From positions 1,488,001 through 1,552,000 of the forward strand of contig CAVPQI010000001.1 in NCBI GenBank assembly GCA_963707515.1: 64,000 nt of DNA, in the 5' to 3' direction. A program made the position numbers and the translations under genes. The stretch comes from Sva-07 sp963707515 (lineage in GTDB: Bacteria; Actinomycetota; Acidimicrobiia; Acidimicrobiales; Ilumatobacteraceae). The notes beneath the pieces are model-generated. The model was not told the origin of the DNA, ran no database searches, and saw nothing but the letters and a program-made list of their open reading frames with translations. Of this stretch, positions 51,713 to 59,407 are shown one piece after another; the first letter of the stretch is position 1, and the number at the start of each line of letters is the position of its first letter.

Positions 51713-52006
51713 TCAGGACTCGACGACCGCGAGCACGTCGCGGCTGTTGAGCACGAGGAGGTCTTCGCCGTTGACGGCGACTTCGGTGCCGCCGTACTTC
51801 GAGTACAGGACGGTGTCGCCGGTCTTGATGTCGACGGGGATCAACTCGCCCGTGGTCTCCGACCGCTTGCCCGGGCCGACAGCGAGCACTTCGCCCTGCT
51901 GCGGCTTCTCCTTGGCGGTGTCGGGGATGACGAGACCCGATGCGGTCTGCGTCTCGGCCTCGTTCGGCCGGACCACGATGCGGTCATCCAGCGGCTTCAG
52001 GTTCAT
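51713..52006 (-). CDS. groES: Co-chaperonin GroES
   Basis: 97 residues, the 10-kDa lid of the GroEL chamber. The N-terminus is MNLKPLDDRIVVRPNEAE; the mobile loop is TQTASGLVIPDTAKEKPQQG; the roof region GDTVLYSKYGGTEV follows. GGAGG at 52014-52018 is the ribosome site. The upstream region contains two CIRCE operators. Confidence 0.97.
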   Translation of the reverse strand: MNLKPLDDRIVVRPNEAETQTASGLVIPDTAKEKPQQGEVLAVGPGKRSETTGELIPVDIKTGDTVLYSKYGGTEVAVNGEDLLVLNSRDVLAVVES

Positions 52007-52085
52007 GTGTCAGCCTCCATTGGCTTGCTCACGTTCGGGTGCGATCCCGTTCGGATTGTCGGACACCGAGGGGTGAGCGCTGGCG

Positions 52086-52112
52086 TTAGCACTCAACTCG
52101 GCCGAGTGCCAA
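52086..52112 (-). promoter_or_regulatory. CIRCE operator (HrcA site), proximal to groES
   Basis: TTAGCACTC, 9 bases, GAGTGCCAA: one mismatch from the CIRCE consensus TTAGCACTC-N9-GAGTGCTAA bound by the heat-shock repressor HrcA. It lies 80 bp upstream of the groES start. hrcA itself is not in the window. Confidence 0.92.
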
Positions 52113-52134
52113 GGTTAGACCAGACACCCCGCCG

Positions 52135-52161
52135 TTAGCAACCGCGCACCGAGAGTGCTAA
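52135..52161 (-). promoter_or_regulatory. Second CIRCE-like operator upstream of groES
   Basis: TTAGCAACC, 9 bases, GAGTGCTAA. The right half is perfect and the left half has two mismatches, with the exact 9-base spacer. Its centre is 49 bp from that of the proximal CIRCE, so two HrcA dimers could bind. It ends just before the maf stop codon. Confidence 0.75.
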
Positions 52162-52175
52162 CCGCGATCCGGACA

Positions 52176-52754
52176 TCAGCGGGCAGGCAGGCGGGCGGGC
52201 GGGCGGGCATGCAGAAGGGCGAGCGTCTCGGCGAGGGGCAGGCCGATGACGTTGGTGACGCTGCCGTCGACGCGTTCGACGAAACGGGCGGCTGCCCCCT
52301 GGATCCCATAGCCGCCGGCTTTGCCCACGCCGTCGCCGCTGGCGACGTACCACTCGACGTCGGCGGCGGTGAGCTCGACGAACGTCACCGAGGTCGTGAC
52401 GACGATCGGATCGGTGCCGGCGACGCAGACGCCGGTGTGCACGAGGTGCGAACGGCCGGACAGCAGCCCGAGCATGCGCCGCAGGTCGTCGTCGTCGACC
52501 GGCTTCTCGAGGATCCGTCCGTCGACGTCGACGGTGGTGTCGGCAGCGAGAACGACCGCGTCGGGCCGCGTCGCAGCGACGGTCGCCGCCTTGGCGGCGG
52601 CCAGGCGGGCGACGTAGGCAGACGGTGATTCGTCCGACCGTGGTGTCTCGTCGATGTCGGGCGCGACGACGTCGAACGTCAACCCTGCCGAGGTCAGCAA
52701 CGCAGCCCGGCGCGGTGACGCCGAGGCGAGGACGACGTGGACAGCGTCAGCCAC
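52176..52754 (-). CDS. maf: Maf-family nucleotide pyrophosphatase
   Basis: 192 residues. Hydrolyses non-canonical or excess nucleoside triphosphates and is linked to septum control. LASASPRRAALLTSAGLTFD is the N-terminal signature; DIDETPRSDESPSAYVARLA and LAADTTVDVDGRILEKPVD follow, then GYGIQGAAARFVERVDGSVT. The GTG start overlaps the dusB end by 8 bp. The extreme C-terminus (ARPPARLPAR) is written by a CGGG microsatellite and is probably not conserved. Confidence 0.93.
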   Translation of the reverse strand: MADAVHVVLASASPRRAALLTSAGLTFDVVAPDIDETPRSDESPSAYVARLAAAKAATVAATRPDAVVLAADTTVDVDGRILEKPVDDDDLRRMLGLLSGRSHLVHTGVCVAGTDPIVVTTSVTFVELTAADVEWYVASGDGVGKAGGYGIQGAAARFVERVDGSVTNVIGLPLAETLALLHARPPARLPAR

Positions 52755-53919
52755 CCGAGAGGGCCATCACGTGGTCGTCGTCGGGGACAGTGACATCGTG
52801 GAGGAGCTCGTCGCGGCGGTGACCGTCGAGCCAGCCGTCGGGCAGACTGACCTTGATCGGGCCGTTGGTGTGGCCGCGTTTGATGCGCTCGCCGCCGTCG
52901 ACGATCCGCGCCGCCGGGTCGAGTCCGGCGACGATGTCGTCGAGCTCCATCAGCGACTTGACCATCGAGAAACGGCGCCGCACCTCCGGCCCGACGGGGT
53001 AGCCGCTCATGTACCACCCGGTGTGCTTGCGGAAGTCGCGCATCGCGTGGTCCTCGCCGCGACCGGCGTCGCCGGTCCCGGCGATGTGATGCCCGACGAG
53101 CAGCCGGGCATGGTCGACCATCACGGCGCAGACCTCGCCGAGCGTGCGGCTCGGCGGCACCGGTCGTCCGGCGAGCGCCTCGACGAGATCGCCGAACAAC
53201 CACGGGCGGCCGAGGCAGCCGCGGCCGATGACGACGCCGTCGCAGCCGGTCATCGCCATCATCCGCACGGCGTCGGACGCCTCCCAGATGTCGCCGTTAC
53301 CGAGCACCGGGATCGATCCGACGGCCTGCTTGAGCTGACCGATCGCCTCCCAGCGAGCTTCACCGGAGTAGTGCTGCTGGACGGTGCGGGCGTGCAGGGC
53401 GATCGTCGCCACACCCTCCTCGGCGCAGATCTCGCCCGTACGGATGTGCGTCAGCCAGTCGTCGAACAGCCCCATGCGGAACTTCGCCGTCACCGGCACG
53501 CCGTACGGCGCGGCGTGGGAGACGGCGGCGCGCAGGATCGCCCGCAGCAGCTCGGGCCGTGCCGGGACCGCTGCACCACCGCCACGCCGGGTCACCTTGG
53601 CGGCCGGGCAGCCGAAGTTGATGTCGATGTGATCGACCCGCCCGGCGTCGCAGAGGATCGCCACGGCACGGCCCATGATCTCCGGGTCGCTGCCGTACAG
53701 CTGCAGGCTGCGCGGATGCTCGTCGGGCCCGAACGAGATCATCCGGTCGGTCTTGCCGTTGCCCTGCACCACGGGCGTCGCCATGACCATCTCGTTGACA
53801 TAGATCAGGCCCGGGGCAAACCGCCGGCACATCTCGCGGAACGGGGCGTTGGTGACCCCCGCCATCGGCGCCAGCACCACGGGTGCCGACAGCTCGTACG
53901 GCCCGATCCGAAAACTCAC
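52747..53919 (-). CDS. dusB: tRNA-dihydrouridine synthase
   Basis: 390 residues. FMN enzyme reducing specific uridines in tRNA. LAPMAGVTNAPFREMCRRF is the N-terminal signature. QLYGSDPEIMGRA, INFGCPAAKVTRRGGGAA (catalytic Cys) and VPVTAKFRMG follow, and GNGDIWEASDAVRMMAMTGCDGVVIGRG binds the phosphate. The GTG start at 53919 overlaps the tsaD stop (GTGA). The ending at 52747 overlaps maf by 8 bp. Confidence 0.92.
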   Translation of the reverse strand: MSFRIGPYELSAPVVLAPMAGVTNAPFREMCRRFAPGLIYVNEMVMATPVVQGNGKTDRMISFGPDEHPRSLQLYGSDPEIMGRAVAILCDAGRVDHIDINFGCPAAKVTRRGGGAAVPARPELLRAILRAAVSHAAPYGVPVTAKFRMGLFDDWLTHIRTGEICAEEGVATIALHARTVQQHYSGEARWEAIGQLKQAVGSIPVLGNGDIWEASDAVRMMAMTGCDGVVIGRGCLGRPWLFGDLVEALAGRPVPPSRTLGEVCAVMVDHARLLVGHHIAGTGDAGRGEDHAMRDFRKHTGWYMSGYPVGPEVRRRFSMVKSLMELDDIVAGLDPAARIVDGGERIKRGHTNGPIKVSLPDGWLDGHRRDELLHDVTVPDDDHVMALSGG

Positions 53920-54935
53920 AGCTCGAACTCCAGGCGCAGGTTGGGGATCGCCCCGACGTCGAGCGGGGTCGGACCGTCGGCGCGCAGGCGGTGCCACCCG
54001 GTGGCGGCGATCATCGCCGCGTTGTCGGTGCACATCGAACGGCTGGGGAGGAACCCCTGGATGCCGTCCTCGGCGCAGGCGTCGAGCAGCTGCTCGCGGA
54101 GCAGCGAGTTGGCCGCCACGCCACCCCCGAGGACGATCCCGGTGGCGCCGGTCTGCCGCGCCGCCCGTCGTGCCTTGGTCACGAGCACGTCGACGACCGC
54201 CGCCTGGAACGAGGCCGCGACGTCGTCGGACGAGACGTCGGGATGCTTGCGCACGTAGTTGACGACCGCCGTCTTGAGCCCGCTGAAGGAGAAGTCGTTG
54301 CTTCCGTCGAGCATCGCCCGCGGGAAGCGAATCGCTTCGGGATCACCGTGGAGCGCCGCCCGGTCGATCGCCGGCCCGCCCGGGTACCCGAGGTCGAGGA
54401 AGCGGGCGACCTTGTCGAACGCCTCGCCGGCAGCGTCGTCGATCGTCTGCCCGACCAGCCGGTAGCGGCCGTGGTCCTGCATGTCGACGAGCATCGTGTG
54501 CCCACCAGACACCAGCAGCACGAGCAGCGGGAACTCGAGCGACGGGTCTTCCAGCGAGGCCGCGTAGAGGTGCGCCTCCATGTGGTTGACGCCGATGAAT
54601 GGCACGTCCCAGGCCAACGCCAGCGCCTTCGCCGCCGACACCCCGACGAGCAGGGCACCGATCAGCCCGGGCCCGATCGTGCAGGCGACGGCGTCGATCC
54701 GCGCCTCGTCGATGCCGGCTTCGACGATCGCCCTGGCGATGACCGGGTTGAGCACGTCGAGGTGGGCGCGCGATGCGATCTCGGGCACCACGCCGCCGAA
54801 GTCGGCGTGCAGATCGACCTGCGTCGAGACGACGCTCGACACCACGTCGTAGCCGCCGAGCACGAGCGCCGCCGCGGTCTCGTCACAGCTCGTCTCGATG
54901 CCCAATATCAACGTCGACTCGTCGACGACTGTCAC
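53916..54935 (-). CDS. tsaD: tRNA N6-adenosine threonylcarbamoyltransferase
   Basis: 339 residues. Transfers the threonylcarbamoyl group to A37 of ANN-decoding tRNAs (t6A), working with TsaB and TsaE. ILGIETSCDETAAALVL is the ASKHA phosphate loop. HLDVLNPVIARAIVEAGI, VNHMEAHLYAA (metal-binding His) and SGGHTMLVDM follow, with LGGGVAANSLLREQL near the C-terminus. The GTG start overlaps the rimI stop (GTGA), and the stop overlaps dusB. Confidence 0.96.
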   Translation of the reverse strand: MTVVDESTLILGIETSCDETAAALVLGGYDVVSSVVSTQVDLHADFGGVVPEIASRAHLDVLNPVIARAIVEAGIDEARIDAVACTIGPGLIGALLVGVSAAKALALAWDVPFIGVNHMEAHLYAASLEDPSLEFPLLVLLVSGGHTMLVDMQDHGRYRLVGQTIDDAAGEAFDKVARFLDLGYPGGPAIDRAALHGDPEAIRFPRAMLDGSNDFSFSGLKTAVVNYVRKHPDVSSDDVAASFQAAVVDVLVTKARRAARQTGATGIVLGGGVAANSLLREQLLDACAEDGIQGFLPSRSMCTDNAAMIAATGWHRLRADGPTPLDVGAIPNLRLEFEL

Positions 54936-55537
54936 TCCCGCTCACCTCCCCCACGCCGCGCCAGCCGGGCGCGGATCGTGGACAGGGTCGCCGCGTACTC
55001 GTCGGACTGGATCTCGCTGCACCACATGACGATGGCGTCCTCGGTGTTCTCGTAGTAGCGCTTGCGCACGCCTGCGGGCACGAACCCGAAGTGGCGGTAC
55101 AGGTCCTGGGCGCCGACGCTCGACGCCCGCACTTCGAGCGTCCAGGCGGCGGCACCGCGGCGGATCGCCTCGTCGGCCAGCGCCAGCATCAACTCGGTGG
55201 CGACCCCGCGGCGCTGCTGGGCGGGACGCACGGCGATGTTGGTCACGTGGGCGTCACCCTCGGTGAACCACAGCCCGGCGTAGCCGACGACCTGGTCGCC
55301 GGCACCGTGGCCCCGGTCGGCCAGCCGCTGGCGGGCGACGACGTACCACCGTCCACCGTCGCGCACCTGGGCGAGCTCGCTCTCGAACACACCCTTCGAC
55401 CACGGACGGGGGTAGCTCACCGACTCGATTGCCATCACCCCGCGGCCGAGGTCGCGGCGACGCATCGGGGTGATCGTCAGCGCCGAGTCCTCCGTCGGCC
55501 CCGCATCGCGGCGCAGCAGCCGCTCGATGACGCTCAT
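54932..55537 (-). CDS. rimI: Ribosomal-protein-alanine N-acetyltransferase-like (RimI)
   Basis: 201 residues, GNAT fold. Core motif is VTNIAVRPAQQRRGVATELM (acetyl-CoA loop) followed by LEVRASSVGAQDLYRHFGFV and RKRYYENTEDAIVMW. The ATG at 55537 overlaps the tsaB stop (ATGA). Residues at both ends exceed the usual RimI core of about 150, including a C-terminal tail rich in Arg. The position between tsaB and tsaD is typical. Confidence 0.92.
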   Translation of the reverse strand: MSVIERLLRRDAGPTEDSALTITPMRRRDLGRGVMAIESVSYPRPWSKGVFESELAQVRDGGRWYVVARQRLADRGHGAGDQVVGYAGLWFTEGDAHVTNIAVRPAQQRRGVATELMLALADEAIRRGAAAWTLEVRASSVGAQDLYRHFGFVPAGVRKRYYENTEDAIVMWCSEIQSDEYAATLSTIRARLARRGGGERE

Positions 55538-56226
55538 CGTGACGCCCTCGTCGACCAGTTGATCTGGGCGTCGGGCGCCCGCAGGTAGACCGGCTCGATG
55601 TCGCGCGGGTTGACCCACTCCTCGCGCAGCGCCCTGGCGTGCGCCAGCTGCACGAGCGGCGCCGCCGACGGATGGGCATCGCCGCCGAACTCGCAGCGGA
55701 AGCCCTCTTGGATCTCGTCGCGGTAGCGCACGGCGCCGTCGCCGACGCACAGCGCATCCTGGCTGCGGGCCAGCAGGTCGGCGACGAGCTCGTCGACCGG
55801 ACCGACGGTCGGCTCGGCGACCTGCTGCACGCCGCCCGGAACCTGGCGGTACATGGCGTAGAAGACCTCGCTCTTGCGGGCGTCGATCACCGGCACGATG
55901 ACGCGGTCGGTGTGCCGGTTGGGAAACGCCAGCAGGTCGAGCGAGGTGATGCCGATCATCGGGATGCGCAGCGCCTGGGCGATCGCCTTGGCAGCCGCCA
56001 GCCCGACCCGCATGCCGGTGAACAGCCCGGGCCCGACATCGACGGCGACGACGCTGATCTCGTCGAGCTCGATGCCGGCCTGGGTGAGGGTGAAGTCGAT
56101 CGCCGGCACCAACGTCTCGACGTGGCGGCGGCCCTTGGTCACCTCGAACAGGCCGATCACGCCCTCGTGCCCGCCGACGGCGATGCTCACCCGCTCGGTG
56201 GCGGTCTCGATGCCCAGAATCAACAT
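55534..56226 (-). CDS. tsaB: t6A biosynthesis protein TsaB
   Basis: 230 residues, ASKHA-fold partner of TsaD. MLILGIETATERVSIAVGG, VDVGPGLFTGMRVGLAAAKA and PMIGITSLDLLAF are the family landmarks. It lacks the metal-binding His residues of TsaD, as expected. It starts 7 bp after the tsaE stop. Confidence 0.94.
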   Translation of the reverse strand: MLILGIETATERVSIAVGGHEGVIGLFEVTKGRRHVETLVPAIDFTLTQAGIELDEISVVAVDVGPGLFTGMRVGLAAAKAIAQALRIPMIGITSLDLLAFPNRHTDRVIVPVIDARKSEVFYAMYRQVPGGVQQVAEPTVGPVDELVADLLARSQDALCVGDGAVRYRDEIQEGFRCEFGGDAHPSAAPLVQLAHARALREEWVNPRDIEPVYLRAPDAQINWSTRASR

Positions 56227-56233
56227 GGCGGAA

Positions 56234-56758
56234 TCAACATGTGAACGGCTCGCACGCAGCAGCGATGGCGGGCCAGCGGGAGGCCCAGCTCGGTCCGGTT
56301 GCCGAGATCTCGATCAACCGCGACGTCGGCACGAAGAGCTCGTCGTCCGTCGCCCCGTCGTCATCGGGTTCGAGGTGGACGACGAGATGGTCGCCGAACA
56401 GCGTCTCGGCGACGTCGCCCCACTCGACGAGCACGATGCCGTGGTACTCGGCCAGCTCCTCGAGCGCCAGGTCGGCGATCTCGGCGGTGCGATCGAGGCG
56501 GTAGAGGTCGGCGTGGTGGAGCTGGCGGGCGCGGGCGCCGTGGGCGGGGTCGATGTCGTAGCTGTGCACGAGCGTGAACGTCGGCGACGTGATCGCCTCG
56601 GTGACGCCGAGCGCTCGGCCGAACCCCTGGGCGAATGCCGTCTTGCCGGCACCCATCTCGCCCGCCAGCACGATCAGATCACCCGAACGAGCGTGTCCGG
56701 CGACGACCGCGGCGATGGCGTGGGTGTCGGCGAGAGAGGCGGCGCGCAGTTCGAGCAT
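56234..56758 (-). CDS. tsaE: t6A biosynthesis ATPase TsaE
   Basis: 174 residues, P-loop ATPase activating the TsaB-TsaD complex. Walker A is LAGEMGAGKTAFAQGFGRAL, followed by TSPTFTLVHSYD and LHHADLYRL, and VLVEWGD is Walker B-like. The C-terminal 20-30 residues extend beyond the core. Confidence 0.94.
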   Translation of the reverse strand: MLELRAASLADTHAIAAVVAGHARSGDLIVLAGEMGAGKTAFAQGFGRALGVTEAITSPTFTLVHSYDIDPAHGARARQLHHADLYRLDRTAEIADLALEELAEYHGIVLVEWGDVAETLFGDHLVVHLEPDDDGATDDELFVPTSRLIEISATGPSWASRWPAIAAACEPFTC

Positions 56759-56786
56759 GGGTCGGGAGGTCGGAGAAGGCTGGAGA

Positions 56787-57953
56787 TCAGGGATCGATGC
56801 TACGGCGAACGACGCGTGGCACGCGCCCGCTGATGCCGCAGAGGATCTCGTAGCCGATCGTGTCGAGACGTTCCGCCCACTCCTCGGCGCGGATCCGCTG
56901 CGGCCCGTCGGGCCCGTCCTGCTCGCCGATCAGCACCACCTCGTCACCGACGGCGACGCCGGCGCCGGGTCCGCAGTCGACCACCAGTTGGTCCATCGTG
57001 ACGACGCCGACGATCGGGCGTCGCCGCCCGCCGATCAGCACGTCGCCGCCGGTCGACGACAAGCGACGCGGAACGCCGTCGGCGTAGCCCAGCGGCACGG
57101 TGGCGACGACCGTGTCGCGATCGAACTCGTGACGCAGCCCGTACGACACACCGGTGCCCGCGGTGACCCGCTTGACGAACGAGACCCGCGCCCGCAGCGA
57201 CATCGCCGGTCGCAGGTCCGCGGCGAGATGGCCGACGCCCGGACCGGGCGAGACACCGTAGACGGCGATGCCGGCACGAACCAACGACCGACGGGCCGCC
57301 GGATGGGCCAGCCCGCCGGCGGAGTTGGCGGCGTGGACGAGCGTCGTCGGGGGCAGGTCGATCGACGTCAGGACGTCGTCGAAGCGCTGCAGCTGCTCGG
57401 CGGTGAACCCCCGGTCGGGTTCGTCGGCGACGGCAAGGTGGGTGAAGACGCCCGCCAATCGCAGGTCCGGTTCGGCCTGCACGCGCCCGATCAGGTCGGC
57501 GGCGTCGGCGCTGGTGGCACCGACGCGCTGCATACCGGTGTCGACCTTGACGTGGACGTCGACCGGCGCCTCCCCCACGGCGCGGACGGCGGCGACCAGT
57601 GCATCGATGGCCGCCCGGGAGTACACGGTCACGGACAGCGAGGCGGCGACGGCGTCGGCCAATTGCTCGGGCGGCTGCTCGCTGAGCACGAGGATCGGCG
57701 CTTCGATCCCGGCGGCCCGCAACGCCACCCCCTCCTGGACGAGCGCCACACCGAGCCCGTCGGCGCCACCGGCGAGCGCAGCTCGCGCCGCCGTCACGGC
57801 ACCGTGGCCGTACCCGTCGGCCTTGACGATCGCCCACACCGCGGACGGTGCCACGACCCCACGGAGCACCTCGACGTTGTGGGTGATGGCGTCGGGGTCG
57901 ATCTCCGCCCAGGCCCACCGACGCGGGGCTGGCGTCGCGGCGGCGGACGTCAT
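56787..57953 (-). CDS. alr: Alanine racemase
   Basis: 388 residues. PLP enzyme making D-alanine for peptidoglycan. The PLP Lys is in AIVKADGYGHGAV; the catalytic Tyr lies in GVSYGLRHEF; GGDVLIGGRRRPIVGVVTMDQ and DEVVLIGEQDG mark the C-terminal domain. The ATG at 57953 overlaps the nnr stop (ATGA). Reading further upstream would only add out-of-family sequence. Confidence 0.95.
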   Translation of the reverse strand: MTSAAATPAPRRWAWAEIDPDAITHNVEVLRGVVAPSAVWAIVKADGYGHGAVTAARAALAGGADGLGVALVQEGVALRAAGIEAPILVLSEQPPEQLADAVAASLSVTVYSRAAIDALVAAVRAVGEAPVDVHVKVDTGMQRVGATSADAADLIGRVQAEPDLRLAGVFTHLAVADEPDRGFTAEQLQRFDDVLTSIDLPPTTLVHAANSAGGLAHPAARRSLVRAGIAVYGVSPGPGVGHLAADLRPAMSLRARVSFVKRVTAGTGVSYGLRHEFDRDTVVATVPLGYADGVPRRLSSTGGDVLIGGRRRPIVGVVTMDQLVVDCGPGAGVAVGDEVVLIGEQDGPDGPQRIRAEEWAERLDTIGYEILCGISGRVPRVVRRSIDP

Positions 57954-59338
57954 CGGTCCGATCCGGGGAGCACGGACGGGATCAGGTCGATCAGGTCGCC
58001 GGCGAGCATTCCCCGCGCCGGCGCCGACATCGCCGCCGCGGCGTGCAGCCAGGCACCGCCGGCCGCCGCTTCCACGGGGGCCCAGCCCTGGGCGAGCAGG
58101 GCGGCGATGATGCCGGTGAGCACGTCGCCCGTGCCGGCGGTGGCGAGCCGTTGGTCGCCGTCGGCGACCACGTAGGTCGGCTGCTCGGGCGCGGCGACGA
58201 CGGTCGTCGGCCCCTTCAGCAACACGACCGCGCCCGTGTCGACGGCGAGAGCTCGAGCGGCGTCGATGCGGTCGGCACCTGGCGCAGCGCCGCACAGGGT
58301 GACGTACTCACCGTCGTGTGGGGTCAACACGGTCGGGTGCGACCGCCGTCCGAGCAATGACGCTGCGCCGTCGCCCGACGCCGCGGCGAACAGGCCATCG
58401 GCGTCGAGCACCAACGGGACGGCGGCCGAGGCGATCAGCGTTCGCACGGCGGCGATGGTCGGCTCATCGCGCCCGAGGCCCGGACCGACAGCCAGTGCCG
58501 CGAATCGGGTCAGGTCGTCGAGCACGTCGCCGGCGAACCCGGCGGGCGGCACCGCCCGATGGATCACCTCGTCGCGCGGGTGCGGGTCTGTGCCGGGGCT
58601 CGACAGCGCCACGAGGCTGGCCCCCGCGCGGGCGGCGGCGGACGCGCACAGCCGGGCCGCCCCCGGCATGCCGGCACTGCCGGCGACGACGCGCACCGCG
58701 GCGTCCCACTTGTGGGCGGCGAACGGTCGGGGGCGCTGCCAGCCGGCGACGGCCGCCGCGTCGACGAGGAAGCGGCTCGCCGACGACGTGTCGAGCCCGA
58801 TGTCGGCGACGACGACCTCACCCGCCATGGCCCGTCCCCGACCGAACAACAAACCCGGCTTCGTGGCCTGGAAGGTGACGGTGCGATCCGCCCGCAGCAC
58901 TCCGCTCCCGGCGTCACCGGTGCGTGCGTCGATCCCGCTCGGGATGTCGACGGCGAGCACCAGCGGACGGTTCGCCAGCTTGCGGCGATCGCCGGTGGGC
59001 GGCGACAACGGCGGCGCCGCCCACTCGCCGCGGAAGCCGGTTCCGTAGGCGGCATCGACGACGAGGTCACACGCCGGCAGCGTCGGCGGCAGTTCGGCGG
59101 CGTCGACCACCCGCACCCGCACGCCGCGGGAGCGGAGCACGGCGGCGGCGACGCGCCCGTCGGCACCGTTGTTGCCCGGGCCGGCGATCACCGTGACGAC
59201 CCGGCCGTAGGCGCCGCCCAGCAGGTCGAGCGCCTCGCGGGCAACGGCGCGCCCGGCTCGGCCGATCAGCTCCTCGACCGGCTCGGGCGCAGCGGCGTCG
59301 ATCGCCGCCATCTCCTCCGGCGTGACGATCGGGATCAC
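57950..59338 (-). CDS. nnr: Bifunctional NAD(P)H-hydrate epimerase / ADP-dependent NAD(P)H-hydrate dehydratase
   Basis: 462 residues. Repairs damaged (hydrated) NADH and NADPH. The N-terminal epimerase (YjeF_N) has VIAGPGNNGADGRVAAAVL and LVVDAAYGTGFRG. The C-terminal dehydratase (carbohydrate-kinase-like) has HKWDAAVRVVAGSAGMPGAA, PLVLDADGLFA, LTPHDGEY and the anion-hole region ATAGTGDVLTGIIAALLAQG. The GTG start is at 59338. Its stop overlaps alr by 4 bp. Confidence 0.94.
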   Translation of the reverse strand: MIPIVTPEEMAAIDAAAPEPVEELIGRAGRAVAREALDLLGGAYGRVVTVIAGPGNNGADGRVAAAVLRSRGVRVRVVDAAELPPTLPACDLVVDAAYGTGFRGEWAAPPLSPPTGDRRKLANRPLVLAVDIPSGIDARTGDAGSGVLRADRTVTFQATKPGLLFGRGRAMAGEVVVADIGLDTSSASRFLVDAAAVAGWQRPRPFAAHKWDAAVRVVAGSAGMPGAARLCASAAARAGASLVALSSPGTDPHPRDEVIHRAVPPAGFAGDVLDDLTRFAALAVGPGLGRDEPTIAAVRTLIASAAVPLVLDADGLFAAASGDGAASLLGRRSHPTVLTPHDGEYVTLCGAAPGADRIDAARALAVDTGAVVLLKGPTTVVAAPEQPTYVVADGDQRLATAGTGDVLTGIIAALLAQGWAPVEAAAGGAWLHAAAAMSAPARGMLAGDLIDLIPSVLPGSDR

Positions 59339-59362
59339 GCCGCGATGGTAACGACCCCGGTC

Positions 59363-59398
59363 GCGACTCGTCCGGCGACTCGTCCGGCGACGAGCCGG
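59363..59398 (-). repeat. 12-bp direct repeat with short hairpin between operon genes
   Basis: GCGACTCGTCCG occurs twice in tandem (59363, 59375) and a third, inverted partner gives a 6-bp stem CTCGTC/GACGAG around CGGC. It lies in the 69-bp gap between the acyl-CoA ligase stop and the nnr start, and could be a weak internal terminator or mRNA processing site. Confidence 0.4.
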
Positions 59399-59407
59399 GG
59401 CGTCGCC

